NCBI RefSeq assembly: GCF_006861795.1
Contig: NZ_VDGH01000012.1
Coordinates: 84,467 to 148,466 of the forward strand
Length of the DNA: 64,000 bases
Source: Psychrobacillus lasiicapitis
GTDB taxonomy: Bacteria; Bacillota; Bacilli; Bacillales_A; Planococcaceae
Direction: 5' to 3'
Below the pieces are notes generated by a model. That model saw only the letters and a list, made by a program, of their open reading frames with translations, had not been told where the DNA came from and searched no databases. This document shows, in pieces, positions 36,025 to 45,472 of this stretch. The stretch's first letter is position 1. Each line of letters starts with the position of its first letter. Position numbers and translations under genes: made by a program.

Positions 36025-37883
36025 GTAAACAAAAAAAAGCACCATCTCAAGGCGGACATCCAACGGGACCTGGCGGAGTAAATATGATGATGATGGGCGG
36101 ACAAAAAGCGAAAAACTTTAAAGGTACTTTACGACGCCTTCTGACTTACTTGAAACCTCGAAGCAATCAATTAATCGCCGTGTTTATCGCTGCTATTTTA
36201 AGTACCGTATTTGCCATTGTCGGTCCTAAAATTATGGGGAACGCAATTACAGAACTATTCGAAGGTGCATACGCAAAAATGACCGGAGTTCCAGGAGCCG
36301 CAATCGATTTTGAAGCAATTGCAAAACTTCTCCTTCTCCTTGCCGCTTTGTATGTGATTAGTAGCTTGTTTACGTATATTCAGCAGTATATTATGTCCAG
36401 TGTTGCGCAAAAAACAGTTTATGATTTAAGAGAAGAAGTAAACGGGAAATTAGAAAGGCTTCCACTTAAATATTACGATGGTCGACCAAATGGGGAAACG
36501 TTAAGCCGTGTTACAAACGATCTAGATACAATCGGAAACACCCTTCAGCAAAGCTTAACGCAATTTATTACTTCGGTGGTAACTATTGTGGGTATTATCA
36601 TTATGATGTTAACCATCAGTCCAATCTTAACTTTAATATCCATTGTAAGTTTGCCAGTATCCATGTTTGTCATTCAACCAATCTTGAAAAGATCACAAAA
36701 GCATTTTGCCGATCAACAACGAACACTCGGACAATTGAATGGACACATCGAAGAAATGTATACCGGACACCAAGTAGTTAAAGTGTTCGGTCACGAGAAA
36801 AAAGCGGTCGCTGAGTTCGATGAAGTAAATGAACAACTATATGATGCTGGACGTAAAGCACAATTTATATCCGGTGTCATTATGCCGATGATGTCTTTTA
36901 TCGGTAATTTAAGCTATGTGGTAATTAGTGTTGTTGGAGGAATTCTAGTCACCCAACGTGCTATATCCATCGGTGATATTCAAGCGTTCATTACGTATAC
37001 CCGTCAGTTTACCCAGCCAGTTATGCAAACGGCAAACATCGCTAATATTATTCAATCTACCATTGCAGCAGCGGAACGTGTTTTTGAGTTACTAGATGAA
37101 GAAGAGGAAGAAAAAGAAGTGACTACAGAAAGTTTATCTAATGCAGCAGGTGCAGTTACATTTGAACATGTGGACTTTGGATACGAAGATGAACTGCTAA
37201 TCAAGGATATGAATATTGATGTATTACCAGGTCAAACGGTAGCAATTGTCGGACCTACTGGAGCTGGTAAGACAACATTGATTAATTTATTGATGAGATT
37301 TTATGAATTAAACAACGGGAAAATTACTATTGACGGACATGACACAAGAAAAATGTCCCGAACCGATCTTCGGACAACATTTGGGATGGTACTGCAGGAT
37401 ACATGGCTCTTTAATGGGACAATTAAAGATAATATTGCATTCGGTAAAGTCGGAGCAACAGATGAAGAAATCTTCGCAGCCGCAAAAATGGCACATGCTG
37501 ACCATTTTATCCGTACTTTACCTGAAGGCTACGATACAATTTTAAATGAAGAAGCATCCAATATTTCGCAAGGGCAAAAACAACTAATAACAATTGCTCG
37601 CGCCGTTCTTGCAGATCCATCTATAATGATTTTGGATGAAGCAACATCGAGTGTAGATACACGAACCGAACTACTTATTCAACAAGCGATGAATCACTTA
37701 ATGGAAGGAAGAACAAGCTTTGTCATCGCCCATCGCCTCTCTACCATTAGAGACGCTGATTTAATATTGGTGATGAATCAAGGAATGGTAATTGAACAAG
37801 GTTCACATGAGGAGCTTATTAAAGAAGACGGCTTCTATGCTGATCTTTATAACAGCCAGTTTTCTACTAAAAAGGCCATTTAA
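36021..37883 (+). CDS. Heterodimeric ABC exporter subunit 2 (catalytic partner)
   Basis: A 620-residue exporter with a Gly/Met-rich N-terminal tail (GGHPTGPGGVNMMMMGG), six TM segments and a nucleotide-binding domain with Walker A GPTGAGKTTL near 415. Walker B ILDEATSSVD and the switch VIAHRLSTI are intact, but the signature reads NISQGQKQL, with Gln in place of Gly. This complements subunit 1: one consensus and one degenerate ATP site are expected in the dimer. An ATGA overlap joins the two genes. A terminator follows. Confidence 0.92.
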   Translation: MSKQKKAPSQGGHPTGPGGVNMMMMGGQKAKNFKGTLRRLLTYLKPRSNQLIAVFIAAILSTVFAIVGPKIMGNAITELFEGAYAKMTGVPGAAIDFEAIAKLLLLLAALYVISSLFTYIQQYIMSSVAQKTVYDLREEVNGKLERLPLKYYDGRPNGETLSRVTNDLDTIGNTLQQSLTQFITSVVTIVGIIIMMLTISPILTLISIVSLPVSMFVIQPILKRSQKHFADQQRTLGQLNGHIEEMYTGHQVVKVFGHEKKAVAEFDEVNEQLYDAGRKAQFISGVIMPMMSFIGNLSYVVISVVGGILVTQRAISIGDIQAFITYTRQFTQPVMQTANIANIIQSTIAAAERVFELLDEEEEEKEVTTESLSNAAGAVTFEHVDFGYEDELLIKDMNIDVLPGQTVAIVGPTGAGKTTLINLLMRFYELNNGKITIDGHDTRKMSRTDLRTTFGMVLQDTWLFNGTIKDNIAFGKVGATDEEIFAAAKMAHADHFIRTLPEGYDTILNEEASNISQGQKQLITIARAVLADPSIMILDEATSSVDTRTELLIQQAMNHLMEGRTSFVIAHRLSTIRDADLILVMNQGMVIEQGSHEELIKEDGFYADLYNSQFSTKKAI

Positions 37884-37897
37884 ATAAAAGTTACACG

Positions 37898-37937
37898 AAA
37901 AGAGAGACAGCAGCTTACTCGCTGACTCTCTTTTTTA
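37898..37937 (+). terminator. Terminator of the ABC exporter operon
   Basis: AAAAGAGAG..AGC pairs with GCT..CTCTCTTTT, followed by T6. Confidence 0.85.
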
Positions 37938-38013
37938 TATTATATATGGACCGTCATAATCTCCCTTCTCTATTAATATATTTACTATATAGAATAGGAG
38001 CGGAGGGATAGTT

Positions 38014-38382
38014 TTGGATAAAGTAGAATTCAAAAAGGCTTTTGATATTGGGTATGAAGAGATGATGTTTGTTGCAAATAATGATGAAACTTTCATCCGT
38101 ATAAAAAATAGCTATTCCGTCCCTTCCTCTAAAGTGTCCTCCACAATCGTCCATATTAACGGAAAACTATTTGAAGAAAATAGATACTGGATTTTCTTCA
38201 CCGAGCTAGTAGAAATTGCTGCAGACGTTAGTGCAGACGTGCACATTGAATTGGATAAATTTGAAGTAGATATAAAAGACTTTGAAGAAGAAGAATTTAT
38301 TCAACACTTAATAGATGAAATAACGGACAAATTAGAAGAGCATCAAGTTCATACAGTCCTCAAAGAAATGGAAGTACTTTAA
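38014..38382 (+). CDS. Uncharacterised 122-residue acidic protein
   Basis: The TTG start follows GGAGGGATAGTT. The protein is soluble and acidic, with no recognised domain. The N-terminal half (KAFDIGYEEMMFVANNDETFIRI) and a charged C-terminal helix (FIQHLIDEITDKLEEHQVH) are visible. No Cys and no TM segments. It stands alone between the ABC exporter and the convergent flavin monooxygenase. Confidence 0.6.
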   Translation: MDKVEFKKAFDIGYEEMMFVANNDETFIRIKNSYSVPSSKVSSTIVHINGKLFEENRYWIFFTELVEIAADVSADVHIELDKFEVDIKDFEEEEFIQHLIDEITDKLEEHQVHTVLKEMEVL

Positions 38383-38387
38383 TAGCT

Positions 38388-39383
38388 TTACAGTATTTCA
38401 TCCGCTATCAGTCTATACGAATTAAAGCGATCTTCGGCAGAATATGCTATGGTATTCAACATAATTTCGTCTGCTTTATAATTCGTTTGTAATTCGCTTA
38501 GCTTTTCTTTTACTTCAGTCGGATTACCGATTATTAGTTTCTTTTTCATACTTTTCAACGTCTCTTTTTCCACGTCACTTACTATGTATTGCTTCGCCTC
38601 TTCTATAGAAGGAATTCCTTGCTTCCCTTCCCCTTTTGCTTTTTGCAATGCCCAAATGAGTGTGCTTTTCGCTATTTCTTCCGCCTTTTCATTTGTTTCT
38701 GCACAAATAACCGATACCGTTATAATCACTTCTGGTTTTTTTCGTTTTTTGCTAGGTGTAAAAGCATCTAAATATTGTCGAACAATAGCCGTTCCATCCT
38801 CTTCGCTCATAAAGTGACCAAACGCGTAAGAAAGTCCATTTTCAGCAGCGAGCAAAGCACTTTTTTTACCCGTTCCAAGAAGCCATGGTACTGGTGACAC
38901 TTCTGGAATTGGTGAGGCAGAGATCTTCGAATATTCATGACCAACGGGAAAATCATCGTCTAGAAAATGAAGAAACTCTTCCACCAAAATAGGCATTTTA
39001 TAAACGTTTTGGAGAAAATTATCCGATAAAGCATTGGTAGCTTCCGCCGAGCCACCAGGTGCACGACCTAACCCAACATCAACGCGATCAGGAAATAGAG
39101 TGGCAAGCGTATTATAAACTTCCGCTACCTTGAAAGGTTTATAATGTGGCAGCAAAACAGCACCGGAGCCAATACGAATAGTGTTTGTATTTGCACCAAT
39201 ATAAGCTAGCATTACTTCAGGAACAGAGCTTGCTAGCCCTGTTAAATCATGGTGTTCGGTGATCCAATAGCGAGTATATCCTAACGATTCCCCTAGTTTT
39301 GCTAATTCCATCGATTCATTCAATGCGTCTTTGGCGGTTTGATTGGAGGAAATCGGGGATTGATCCAATATGCTTAACTTCAT
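38388..39383 (-). CDS. Luciferase-like (LLM class) flavin-dependent oxidoreductase
   Basis: A 331-residue bacterial-luciferase-fold monooxygenase. LSILDQSPI at the start, RYWITEHHD near residue 38, IRIGSGAVLLPHYKPFKVAE near 70 and GLGRAPGG near 100 are characteristic of the YwcH/MsnO8-type group. It uses reduced FMN and oxygen; the substrate is unknown. AAGGAGAGATAAGGCA precedes the ATG. Confidence 0.9.
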   Translation of the reverse strand: MKLSILDQSPISSNQTAKDALNESMELAKLGESLGYTRYWITEHHDLTGLASSVPEVMLAYIGANTNTIRIGSGAVLLPHYKPFKVAEVYNTLATLFPDRVDVGLGRAPGGSAEATNALSDNFLQNVYKMPILVEEFLHFLDDDFPVGHEYSKISASPIPEVSPVPWLLGTGKKSALLAAENGLSYAFGHFMSEEDGTAIVRQYLDAFTPSKKRKKPEVIITVSVICAETNEKAEEIAKSTLIWALQKAKGEGKQGIPSIEEAKQYIVSDVEKETLKSMKKKLIIGNPTEVKEKLSELQTNYKADEIMLNTIAYSAEDRFNSYRLIADEIL

Positions 39384-39401
39384 TGCCTTATCTCTCCTTT
39401 C

Positions 39402-39710
39402 TTAGTTCGGAATTTCCAGTAAGCTTAGCTTATACTCGCCAATCTGCCCTTTTTCGTATAAATTTGTTATGGAAGTCGAATACTGATGTATGCTTCCTTT
39501 AAAAAACAAACCTTGCGTAGGTACTTTTACATCAAACGTCCCTTTATAAAGCAATACGGCTATATCGTGGTATTCCTCACTTGTAACATTGAAAACAACA
39601 GAAATTAGATGTAAATCATTTACTTTTTTTGATTCAAAATGATTTACTTTAATGCATGTATCATCTAGAACAATTTCTTTTATCATCGTATCTTCTTTGT
39701 TTCGGTCCAT
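39402..39710 (-). CDS. DUF3219 (YkvR-like) small protein
   Basis: About 102 residues: IKEIVLDDTCIKVNHF at the start and FKGSIHQYSTSITNLYEKGQIGEYKLSLLEI at the end fit the DUF3219/YkvR family, which has no known function. The ATG at 39710 follows GGGGGGATTTATA; an in-frame ATG 15 bases upstream overlaps that ribosome site. Eighteen bases separate it from the monooxygenase downstream, so the two may be cotranscribed. Confidence 0.65.
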   Translation of the reverse strand: MDRNKEDTMIKEIVLDDTCIKVNHFESKKVNDLHLISVVFNVTSEEYHDIAVLLYKGTFDVKVPTQGLFFKGSIHQYSTSITNLYEKGQIGEYKLSLLEIPN

Positions 39711-39922
39711 TATAAATCCCCCCATTTAATACTTTTTTTAAGTGTACCATCAATGTGAACATTTTCATCATGCTATGCTTTAGGAAGATACCTTAATAAC
39801 AAGGGAATAGTAGACCGTATTAAGAAACCCATTATTATTAGGAACAATTGAAAAATGGAGCTATACCTAAGTCCATTTTGACTTTTGGAACAGCCCCATA
39901 ATAGGTGTTATACATTTCATTA

Positions 39923-40183
39923 TTAATGTATTCTATTTAATTTCTCTTTGTCTTGGTTCAATTGTTCTTGAAGCATGTTAATTGGTCCTAAATCTCCTCT
40001 ACTCTCAAGGGCCATTGTGACAGAACGCTCCGCACGTTCAATCATATTTTGTGCATTTTGAATTGCCTGCTCAGTCGGATGAGTTAGAGCTTGACCTACA
40101 GCCAGCGTGACATTATCGACTGAATTATGCAATTGACCAATAACATTATCCTCTTTCCAGCTCATTTGTGTATGATCTTCCAT
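39923..40183 (-). CDS. Uncharacterised 86-residue helical protein
   Basis: A soluble, largely helical protein (VIGQLHNSVDNVTLAVGQAL, AIQNAQNMIERAERSVTMAL, MLQEQLNQDKEKLNRI) with a GAGGCACTTGCA-type ribosome site. The pattern resembles small Bacillales proteins of the DUF2564/DUF3813 style, not firmly. It is divergent from the Tlp-like SASP gene, so a sporulation link is possible. Confidence 0.6.
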   Translation of the reverse strand: MEDHTQMSWKEDNVIGQLHNSVDNVTLAVGQALTHPTEQAIQNAQNMIERAERSVTMALESRGDLGPINMLQEQLNQDKEKLNRIH

Positions 40184-40361
40184 TGCAAGTGCCTCCTTAT
40201 TAACTTTTCCTAGATTTCAATACGTCTTTACTATGGCGAAATAAGCGCTATTTATGCATGGAAACCTGCTAGCTTGAAAATTAATCCTTCAATAATTTGC
40301 AAGACCTTGGGCACACTAGACGATGAAAGATATTAACCAATGATTAAAGGAGGAAAAAATA

Positions 40362-40583
40362 ATGACTATACATGAACCGGGACCAAATGATTCGGCTAAC
40401 AACGTAGAAAGACTAAAGAAAACAATCCGTAATAAAGAAGCAGCAGAAATGGCCATGGAATTTGCAGATGGTGAAGAACTTGCTGCTATTAAGAGGAAAA
40501 ATGAACGACGCGAAGAAAGTATCGATGGTTTACGAGCAGAGATACTTGCAGAGGCTAAATCACGTATAAACGGATATATTTGA
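40362..40583 (+). CDS. tlp: Tlp-type small acid-soluble spore protein
   Basis: A 73-residue protein with NVERLKKTIRNKEAAEMAMEFADGEEL followed by the Tlp hallmark KNERREESIDGLRAEI. Tlp is a minor SASP made in the forespore. AAAGGAGGAAAAAATA precedes the ATG. It is monocistronic with a clear terminator. Confidence 0.8.
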   Translation: MTIHEPGPNDSANNVERLKKTIRNKEAAEMAMEFADGEELAAIKRKNERREESIDGLRAEILAEAKSRINGYI

Positions 40584-40598
40584 CCTGATAGAGGAACC

Positions 40599-40633
40599 AG
40601 CCCAGTAATTTTCGGATTACTGGGCTTTTTTTA
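40599..40633 (+). terminator. Terminator after tlp
   Basis: AGCCCAGTAAT (40599-40609) pairs exactly with ATTACTGGGCT (40616-40626), followed by T7. Confidence 0.92.
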
Positions 40634-40699
40634 ATACACTAGACTAATCACACTGTAGATGAAACTAACGTAAGCTATGAAAAAAGGAGTGAGCTTTGC

Positions 40700-41368
40700 G
40701 TGCACTTTTACTCAAATGATTTTTACTTCCTACCCCAAAATCCTATATATAAAACATCATATTCACAATATACCGCACCCGTTCGATACATTTTGAACCA
40801 ATCATCTAATTATCAACGAGGTTACTATATGAGTAAGGCAGCTGTTGACTTTGAAAGCATGAACCGACTTCTATGGTTGGAGCATGTCAATTGGACCAGA
40901 ATGACCATAACAAGTATTGTATTTAACTTACCTGATCTATCCTCTGTGCAAGCACGACTTTTACAAAATGCTACCGATTTAGGAAATTGTATTCGGCCTT
41001 TTTATGGTGATCGGCTCGCAGATAGATATGCCGAGCTCATAAAAGAACATCTAGTGCTGGCAGCTGAACTTGTAACGGCAGCTGTTAAAGGCGATTCTAA
41101 AAAAGCAGAGGAAAAAGAAAAAGAGTGGTACCGGAATGCAGATGATATCGCAATATTTTTAAGTAGTATTAACCCGTACTTAACAAAAGAGGAAGTACAA
41201 AAGATGTTTTATATGCATTTGGCTTTAACAAAAAAAGAAGCGGTATTCATGATTCAAAAAAAATATGAAGAAGATATTAAAGTATTTGACCAAATAGAAG
41301 CAGAAGCTTTAGAAATGTCCGATATGATTTCGCATGCAATCATCAGGCAATTTCCTCATATGTTTTAA
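40700..41368 (+). CDS. Uncharacterised 222-residue helical protein
   Basis: The GTG start follows AAGGAGTGAGCTTTGC. After a Tyr/Asn-rich N-terminal stretch (residues 1-45), the rest forms a helical bundle-like domain: LLWLEHVNWTRMTITSIVFNLPD, RLLQNATDLGNCIRPFYGD, EHLVLAAELVTAAVKGD, YRNADDIAIFLSSINPYLT. Relatives in Bacillus are sometimes labelled acetylglutamate kinase, but no kinase or ATP motif is present. The His and Glu residues within the helices could bind metal. Function unknown. Confidence 0.6.
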   Translation: MHFYSNDFYFLPQNPIYKTSYSQYTAPVRYILNQSSNYQRGYYMSKAAVDFESMNRLLWLEHVNWTRMTITSIVFNLPDLSSVQARLLQNATDLGNCIRPFYGDRLADRYAELIKEHLVLAAELVTAAVKGDSKKAEEKEKEWYRNADDIAIFLSSINPYLTKEEVQKMFYMHLALTKKEAVFMIQKKYEEDIKVFDQIEAEALEMSDMISHAIIRQFPHMF

Positions 41369-41412
41369 ATACGAAAAGAGCTTGGAACTGTTTCCAAGCT
41401 CTTTTCGTATTT
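41369..41412 (+). terminator. Terminator, 18-bp perfect stem
   Basis: ATACGAAAAGAGCTTGGA pairs exactly with TCCAAGCTCTTTTCGTAT around a 6-nt loop, directly after the stop codon of the 222-residue protein. Confidence 0.88.
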
Positions 41413-41623
41413 ACATATTCATCCATACGCGTGACAACTTTTTGACGTTCGTTACAACTTTGTTAACAAATATTGAATTTATATAGAAATCTAGATGAAC
41501 GTTTTGTGAAGTCCCCTTTTAGACGTTGTTATTATGGGTGGTTCTAAATATGATAGAGGCAACGGAATACGGATCACTTCGTAACACGTTTAATAAATTC
41601 AAATAATCGAAAGGGGTACAACT

Positions 41624-42547
41624 ATGAAAATAAAAGTGAAATGGGCTTTACTTACGATGATTTTCACTATAGCCACTGTGCTAACTGGTTGTGAACCATT
41701 ATTAGTTTTAGATCCAAAAGGTCCTCAAGCAAAAACGCAAGCTGATGATATTATGTTATCCATCTTGCTTATGTCAGGTATTGTAATTGCGGTACTTGCA
41801 ATATTAGTATACGTGTTAGTAAAATATCGTGCTTCCAACCAAAAGGACGATTACGAGCCTCCTCATATAGAAGGAAGTCCACTTGTGGAAGCAATCTGTA
41901 TTGGTATTCCAATTGTTATCGTCATTTTCCTTTCTTTCGTTTCAGTTAAAAGTAATTACGAGGTAGAGGCAACTCCAGCAGGATATGAGGATACAAAACC
42001 ATTAATTGTTTACGCTTCTTCTTCCAACTGGAAATGGCATTTTAGTTATCCAGAAGAAGGTATCGAAACAGTTAATTACTTATATATACCTGCAGGTCGT
42101 GCGATTGAATTTAAACTATATTCTTATGGGCCAATCACCAGTTTTTGGATTCCGCAATTAGGTGGACAAAAATATGCTATGGCTGACATGGTTACAACTT
42201 TACACTTAGCAGCAGACAATCCCGGTGAATTTGTAGGAAGAAACGCAAACTTCAGCGGTGCCGGATTTGCTGAAAATACATTTGATGTTACAGCAATGTC
42301 TCAAACTGATTTTGACGAATGGGTAGATGAAGTTCACGAAACTGCTGAACCTCTTACAGAAGAAAAGTTTGAGGAATTATTAGAACCAGGACATCTTGGA
42401 CGTTCTACTTATACAGGAACACATTTAGAATTCGCTCCAGCTCCTGAACATAACCATGGTTCTACTGATTCTGAAATGGATCACTCAGAACATGAAAATC
42501 ATGATTCTAACCATTCTGAGGAAGAATCAGATCATTCTCATCATTGA
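41624..42547 (+). CDS. qoxA: Cytochrome aa3 quinol oxidase subunit II, with His-rich tail
   Basis: A 307-residue QoxA: signal peptide and lipobox LTGC near residue 23, two TM helices, then a cupredoxin-like domain (ASSSNWKWHFSYPEEGIETVNYLYIP, FWIPQLGGQKYAMADM). The Cys ligands of a CuA centre are absent, as expected for a quinol rather than cytochrome c oxidase. The last 35 residues are rich in His, Ser, Asp and Glu (about ten His), longer than in the usual QoxA and possibly metal binding. First of qoxABCD. Confidence 0.93.
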   Translation: MKIKVKWALLTMIFTIATVLTGCEPLLVLDPKGPQAKTQADDIMLSILLMSGIVIAVLAILVYVLVKYRASNQKDDYEPPHIEGSPLVEAICIGIPIVIVIFLSFVSVKSNYEVEATPAGYEDTKPLIVYASSSNWKWHFSYPEEGIETVNYLYIPAGRAIEFKLYSYGPITSFWIPQLGGQKYAMADMVTTLHLAADNPGEFVGRNANFSGAGFAENTFDVTAMSQTDFDEWVDEVHETAEPLTEEKFEELLEPGHLGRSTYTGTHLEFAPAPEHNHGSTDSEMDHSEHENHDSNHSEEESDHSHH

Positions 42548-42603
42548 TAAACAAGTTTCAGTACCGTAACAAACACTAGATTTTCGAAAGGAGTTACAAA
42601 AGT

Positions 42604-44562
42604 ATGGATTTCTTTGATCGTTTTGCAGTACCACATCCAAGCTTTTTAATATACGCATCCATGGTTGGTATTGGTCTAACAATGGTTGCCATCGTTTTAG
42701 GTATTACCTATTTTAAAAAATGGGGATACCTTTGGCGCGAATGGATTACTACAGTAGATCATAAACGAATTGGTATTATGTATTTACTAGTTGCACTTCT
42801 TATGCTATTCCGCGGAGGAGTAGATGCAATAATGATGCGTTATCAGCTTTCGATGCCTGATAACAAATTTCTAGAATCGCAACATTATAATGAAGTTTTC
42901 ACAACACATGGGGTTGTTATGATCCTATTTATGGCGATGCCGTTCATCACGTTTTTCTTTAACTATCTAATTCCGTTACAAATCGGAGCAAGAGATGTGG
43001 CATTCCCTCGCTTAAATGCACTAAGTTTTTGGTTATTCTTTATGGGTATGGGGTTATTCAATATCTCATTCATCGTAGGTGGATCACCTGATGCAGGTTG
43101 GACTTCTTATTTCCCACTTGCAAACAATGAATTCAGTCCATCAGTAGGTACGAATTATTATATGATCGCTATTCAAATAGCTGGTATGGGTACATTAATA
43201 TCAGGTATTAACTTTATAACAACTATTCTTAAAATGAGAGCACCTGGTATGAAGTTAATGAAAATGCCAATGTTCACATGGTCTGCATTTATCGCAAACG
43301 TAATCGTTGTTTTTGCTTTCCCTGTATTAACAGTACTTCTAGCAATGGGAACAATGGATCGATTGTTTGGAACAAACTTCTTTACAACCGGTGATGGTGG
43401 TATGGATATGCTTTGGGCTAACTTGTTCTGGGTTTGGGGACATCCTGAAGTATATATCTTGATCTTACCGGCATTCGGTCTATACAGTGAAATAATCTCT
43501 ACATTTGCTCGTCGTAATCTTTATGGCTATAAGTCGATGGTTGCCTCTATGGTAGTCATTTCAGTATTTTCATTTTTAGTATGGACTCACCATTTCTTTA
43601 CAATGGGTCAAGGTGCATTCACAAATAGTATTTTCTCTATCACAACAATGGCGATAGCTATTCCAACCGGAGTTAAAATATTTAACTGGCTATTCACGCT
43701 TTGGAAAGGGAAAATTGTATTTACAACGCCAATGTTATATTCTATGCTCTTCATTCCACTGTTTACATTAGGTGGGGTTACTGGGGTTATGCTTGCGATG
43801 TCAGCAGCTGATTACCAATATCATAATACGATGTTCTTAGTTGCTCACTTCCATAACGTAATTATTCCAGGAGTAGTTTACGCTATGATTGCAGGTCTTA
43901 CTTTCTATTGGCCAAAAATGTTTGGTTTCATGTTAAATGAAAGAATTGGTAAATGGACGGCATGGATAATGTCAGTTGGATTCGTTTTAGCCTTTATTCC
44001 AATGTATATTACTGGATTAGATGGGCAAGCACGTCGTATGTACACATACTCTGAATCGACTGGTTTTAGTATGTTAAATATGGTTGCATTTATTGGTGCA
44101 GGAATTATGGCAATCAGTTTTGCTTTACTTGTCTACAATATTTACTATAGTATTCGTTATGCTTCTAGAGATATTGGTAGTGACCCTTGGGATGCACGTT
44201 CACTTGAATGGGCTACTCATACTCCAGTACCGGAATATAACTTTGCTATTACACCACAAGTTGCATCAACTCAAGGATTCTGGGATGCAAAGAAAAATGG
44301 ACATGAATTATTTAAAGGTAAATATGAAAAAATTCATATGCCAAATAACAGTGGTTGGCCATTTATACTAGGTTGTATTTTCTTCGTCTTTGGATTTGCG
44401 ATGGTATTTAGCATATGGCCACTTGCTATCGTCACATTAATCGGTATTTTAGTTTGTCTGGTTTATCGTTCGTTCGAGAAAGACCATGGTCGATATATCT
44501 CCGTTGAGGAAATTGAAGAAACTGAAGCAAAATTGCGAGGTGTAAAAAATGAAGATAGATAA
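42604..44562 (+). CDS. qoxB: Cytochrome aa3 quinol oxidase subunit I
   Basis: A 652-residue heme-copper oxidase core. TTHGVVMILFMAMPF gives a heme a ligand, WVWGHPEVYILILPAFG the His-Tyr crosslink with CuB, THHFF the CuB His pair and VAHFHNVI the heme ligands. About 14-15 TM helices. It reduces oxygen to water with electrons from menaquinol and pumps protons. CGAAAGGAGTTACAAAAGT precedes the ATG. The end overlaps qoxC by 14 bases. Confidence 0.97.
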   Translation: MDFFDRFAVPHPSFLIYASMVGIGLTMVAIVLGITYFKKWGYLWREWITTVDHKRIGIMYLLVALLMLFRGGVDAIMMRYQLSMPDNKFLESQHYNEVFTTHGVVMILFMAMPFITFFFNYLIPLQIGARDVAFPRLNALSFWLFFMGMGLFNISFIVGGSPDAGWTSYFPLANNEFSPSVGTNYYMIAIQIAGMGTLISGINFITTILKMRAPGMKLMKMPMFTWSAFIANVIVVFAFPVLTVLLAMGTMDRLFGTNFFTTGDGGMDMLWANLFWVWGHPEVYILILPAFGLYSEIISTFARRNLYGYKSMVASMVVISVFSFLVWTHHFFTMGQGAFTNSIFSITTMAIAIPTGVKIFNWLFTLWKGKIVFTTPMLYSMLFIPLFTLGGVTGVMLAMSAADYQYHNTMFLVAHFHNVIIPGVVYAMIAGLTFYWPKMFGFMLNERIGKWTAWIMSVGFVLAFIPMYITGLDGQARRMYTYSESTGFSMLNMVAFIGAGIMAISFALLVYNIYYSIRYASRDIGSDPWDARSLEWATHTPVPEYNFAITPQVASTQGFWDAKKNGHELFKGKYEKIHMPNNSGWPFILGCIFFVFGFAMVFSIWPLAIVTLIGILVCLVYRSFEKDHGRYISVEEIEETEAKLRGVKNEDR

Positions 44563-45145
44563 CTCGCTTCCGCTTGAATATAGTACGGAAGAAAATAACT
44601 TGAAAATTTTAGGTTTTTGGATCTTCCTAGGTGCAGAAATAATGCTTTTCGCAACATTGTTCACTATGTATTTCACTTTAGAAAATCGCATTGGCCACGG
44701 ACCTTCTGGTGCAGAAATCTTTGAAATTACACCAGTATTAGTTGAAACAATATTACTTTTAACAAGTAGTTTTGTTATTGGTCTTGGCATTCATGCTATG
44801 CGTTTAGGTAACAAAAAAGCAATGATGGTTTTCTTTTCCATCACCCTACTACTTGGTGCTGGGTTCTTAGGCTTTGAAATATTTGAATTCGTTCACTATA
44901 ATCATGTAGGTGCAACACTACAAACTAGTGCATTCACTGCCGCTCTGTTAACTACATTAGGGACACACGGATTGCACGTAACATTTGGTTTGTTTTGGGG
45001 ATTAGCTATCCTTATTCAAATTAAAAAACGTGGATTGACTCCTGAGACAACCAATAAATCTTTCATCTTTTCACTTTATTGGCATTTCTTAGATGTCATT
45101 TGGATTTTCATCTTTAGCTTCATCTACTTGAAAGGAATGATGTAA
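44549..45145 (+). CDS. qoxC: Cytochrome aa3 quinol oxidase subunit III
   Basis: A 198-residue five-helix subunit III with GFWIFLGAEIMLFATLFTMY near residue 25 and HGLHVTFGLFWG near 137. It stabilises subunit I and the proton pathway. It overlaps qoxB and ends 1 base before qoxD. Confidence 0.95.
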   Translation: MKIDNSLPLEYSTEENNLKILGFWIFLGAEIMLFATLFTMYFTLENRIGHGPSGAEIFEITPVLVETILLLTSSFVIGLGIHAMRLGNKKAMMVFFSITLLLGAGFLGFEIFEFVHYNHVGATLQTSAFTAALLTTLGTHGLHVTFGLFWGLAILIQIKKRGLTPETTNKSFIFSLYWHFLDVIWIFIFSFIYLKGMM

Positions 45146-45146
45146 T

Positions 45147-45428
45147 ATGAAAGAATTATTCCCTGTTAAACAAGTAATGGGCTTTGTCTTTTCATTGGTT
45201 TTGACAGTAGTAGCGTTGTTAGTTTATTTCACAGATATGTCATTTCCAATAGGTATGACGATTCTGCTAGTAACTGCATTTATACAAGCTGGTCTTCAAC
45301 TAGTTGTATTCATGCATGCTGGTGAGACTGATGACAAAAAATCGATCTATACAAACGTATATTACGGTTTAATCATTGCGCTTGTCACCATTTTTGGTAC
45401 ACTATTAATACTAGTTTGGGATATGTAA
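45147..45428 (+). CDS. qoxD: Cytochrome aa3 quinol oxidase subunit IV
   Basis: A 93-residue protein with three TM helices (MGFVFSLVLTVVALLVYF, MTILLVTAFIQAGLQLVVFMH, GLIIALVTIFGTLLILVW), matching QoxD. Last gene of the operon, followed by a terminator. Confidence 0.93.
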   Translation: MKELFPVKQVMGFVFSLVLTVVALLVYFTDMSFPIGMTILLVTAFIQAGLQLVVFMHAGETDDKKSIYTNVYYGLIIALVTIFGTLLILVWDM

Positions 45429-45438
45429 ATAACGAATT

Positions 45439-45472
45439 AAAAGAGAGCGTCTTTTCAGGCGCTCTCTTTTTT
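45439..45472. terminator. Terminator of qoxABCD
   Basis: AAAAGAGAGCG pairs with CGCTCTCTTTT around a 10-nt loop. It overlaps the end of the convergent small membrane-protein gene. Confidence 0.9.
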
